Notes under the pieces: model-generated
Told to the model about the DNA's origin: nothing
The model's input: only the letters and a program-made list of their open reading frames with translations
The model's database searches: none
Origin: Dastarcus helophoroides
Taxonomy: Eukaryota > Arthropoda > Insecta > Coleoptera > Bothrideridae
Direction: 5' to 3'
DNA: 64,000 bases
Assembly: GCA_028583605.1 (NCBI GenBank)
Contig: CM053328.1
Coordinates: forward strand, 3,951,304 to 4,015,303
Position numbers and translations under genes: made by a program
In this document: positions 62,901 through 64,000 of the stretch, in pieces
Position numbering within the stretch: the stretch's first letter is position 1
Layout: every line of letters begins with the position of its first letter

Positions 62901-64000
62901 TTCACTTTTTTCAAAATTTTGCCATCTTTGAAATTTTCAACTATTCAAAATTTCGACTTTTTTAAAAATCACGAATTTTTCTAAAATTTCGACCTTTTTA
63001 AAAAAGTCAACTTTTTTTGAAGATCTTAACTTTTTCCAAAAATTGACTGAAATTTCCACTTTTTAAATTTAATTCTTTTTCCAAAAATTTTTTGATTTTC
63101 TTTGAATATTTTGGCTTTTGATAATTTTGAATATTATTCAAAATTTTCGAATTACTTAGTTTTGATTTTAAAAAAATTTCATTTTTTTTAAAGAACTGGG
63201 CTGCACCAGTTTTTTCAATTTTGATATTTTTTTTGAAAATTAATATTTTTCCAAATTTCATCTATTTTAAACATTTTCCTTTTTGCAGTTTTTGACGTCA
63301 ACATTGTGACTATTTATATCACGATTTTTTTGCATAATTTCGACTTTTTGTGAAGAATTTCGACTTTTTTTTGAATATTTGATTTTTTTTTTGAAAATTT
63401 TACTTCTCATGAAAATTTCTACATTTTTCAAAATTTCGGCTTTTTTCAAAATTATCATTTTTTGTTAAATTCAAACTTTATGACAATTTTGACATTTCAA
63501 TAGTGTTTTAAATTATCATTATTTTCAAATTCTCATTTTTTTTAAATTTCAGAATATTTAAAAAAATTTCGACCATTTTTCAAATGCATCTATTTTCAAA
63601 GTTTGGATTTTTTCAAAAATTTGAAATTTTTTGAAAATTTTACGAATTATCTTAAAAATTTCGTTTTTTCATTCAATTTCAACTTTTTTAAATCTATTGA
63701 ATTGTTCTGAAAATTCCGCCTTTTTCAAACTTTTAACATTTTTCTCAAAATTTTGACTTTATTTCCCAATGTTGAAATTTTGCCTTTTTTAAAAGTTTCT
63801 CAGCAAAAAGTCGAATACTCGCAACTTTATCAAAATTTTAAATTTTTATAATCGAATTCTCAAATTTTCAGCTTTTTACTCGAAATTTCCTGTTAAAGTT
63901 TAAATATTATTTCGATTTTTCCGAGTCTCACAAAAAGCGAACTTTTTTCTTAAAACGAAGTGTTTTCGTGTTAAAATTAGAATTTCATTTCGGTTTTTTC
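59990..64000 (+). repeat. 4-kb T-rich TTTCGAC/TTTTTCAAAATT array, continues past window
   Basis: Made of TTTTTCAAAATTTCGACTTT, GAAAATTTCGAC and TTTGAAATTTTCAACTATTC phrases. Long segments recur: the block around CGACTTTCTTCGAACATTTT and AAAATTTTGCCATCTTTGAA appears near 61540 and 62840 (about 1.3 kb apart), followed in both cases by the GCTGCACCAGTTTTTTCAAT phrase near 61910 and 63200. It is the same repeat class as 24240-29960. No gene within. Confidence 0.9.

Overview
The window is eukaryotic nuclear DNA and most likely comes from an insect. The evidence is AT-rich introns with GT-AG splice sites, one 52-bp intron, a P-element/THAP9-type transposase relic, hAT- and TA-type miniature elements, and abundant simple and satellite arrays. 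A beetle is plausible but unproven. No bacterial features, tRNA, rRNA or CRISPR array was found.

One plus-strand gene dominates positions 73-45399. Fourteen exons can be chained by splice site and phase, and the 5' end lies outside the window. It encodes a giant (over 5,400 residue) Thr/Ser/Pro-rich, mucin-like type I membrane protein: repeated beta-type 'TTYTY' and 'LGTxxDGxYA' modules, basic Arg/Lys-rich stretches with furin-like sites, an EGF-like domain, a SEA domain, two more EGF domains, one transmembrane helix and a cytoplasmic tail of about 290 residues. The two giant exons (5666-14171 and 30438-36241) show eight single-base reading-frame changes and no isolated in-frame nonsense codon. 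This looks more like sequence error than gene death.

The introns of this gene are loaded with repeats. They hold a 3.2-kb polypyrimidine block (965-4140), a 4.2-kb ATCGAATCAAA-type satellite (16780-21020), 5.7 kb of T-rich TTTCGAC-type repeats (24240-29960), and a 3.5-kb hAT-like element (36985-40503). That element contains a second copy of the satellite and its unique flank in inverted orientation. There are also several foldback MITEs; one of them sits inside what would otherwise be a 49-bp intron.

From 45.9 to 55.4 kb lies a repeat-rich stretch. It contains an inverted-repeat-bounded unit with one small candidate exon (47391-47560), a TA-flanked MITE (49317-49891) and a decayed minus-strand P-like transposase (52410-54952).

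At 55547-58173 is a six-exon plus-strand PIG-Q gene, a subunit of the enzyme that starts GPI-anchor synthesis, with one apparent extra base in a conserved membrane segment. Tail-to-tail with it is an unrecognised 80-residue minus-strand gene (58797-59091). The last 4 kb (59990-64000) is another T-rich degenerate array that runs off the window.
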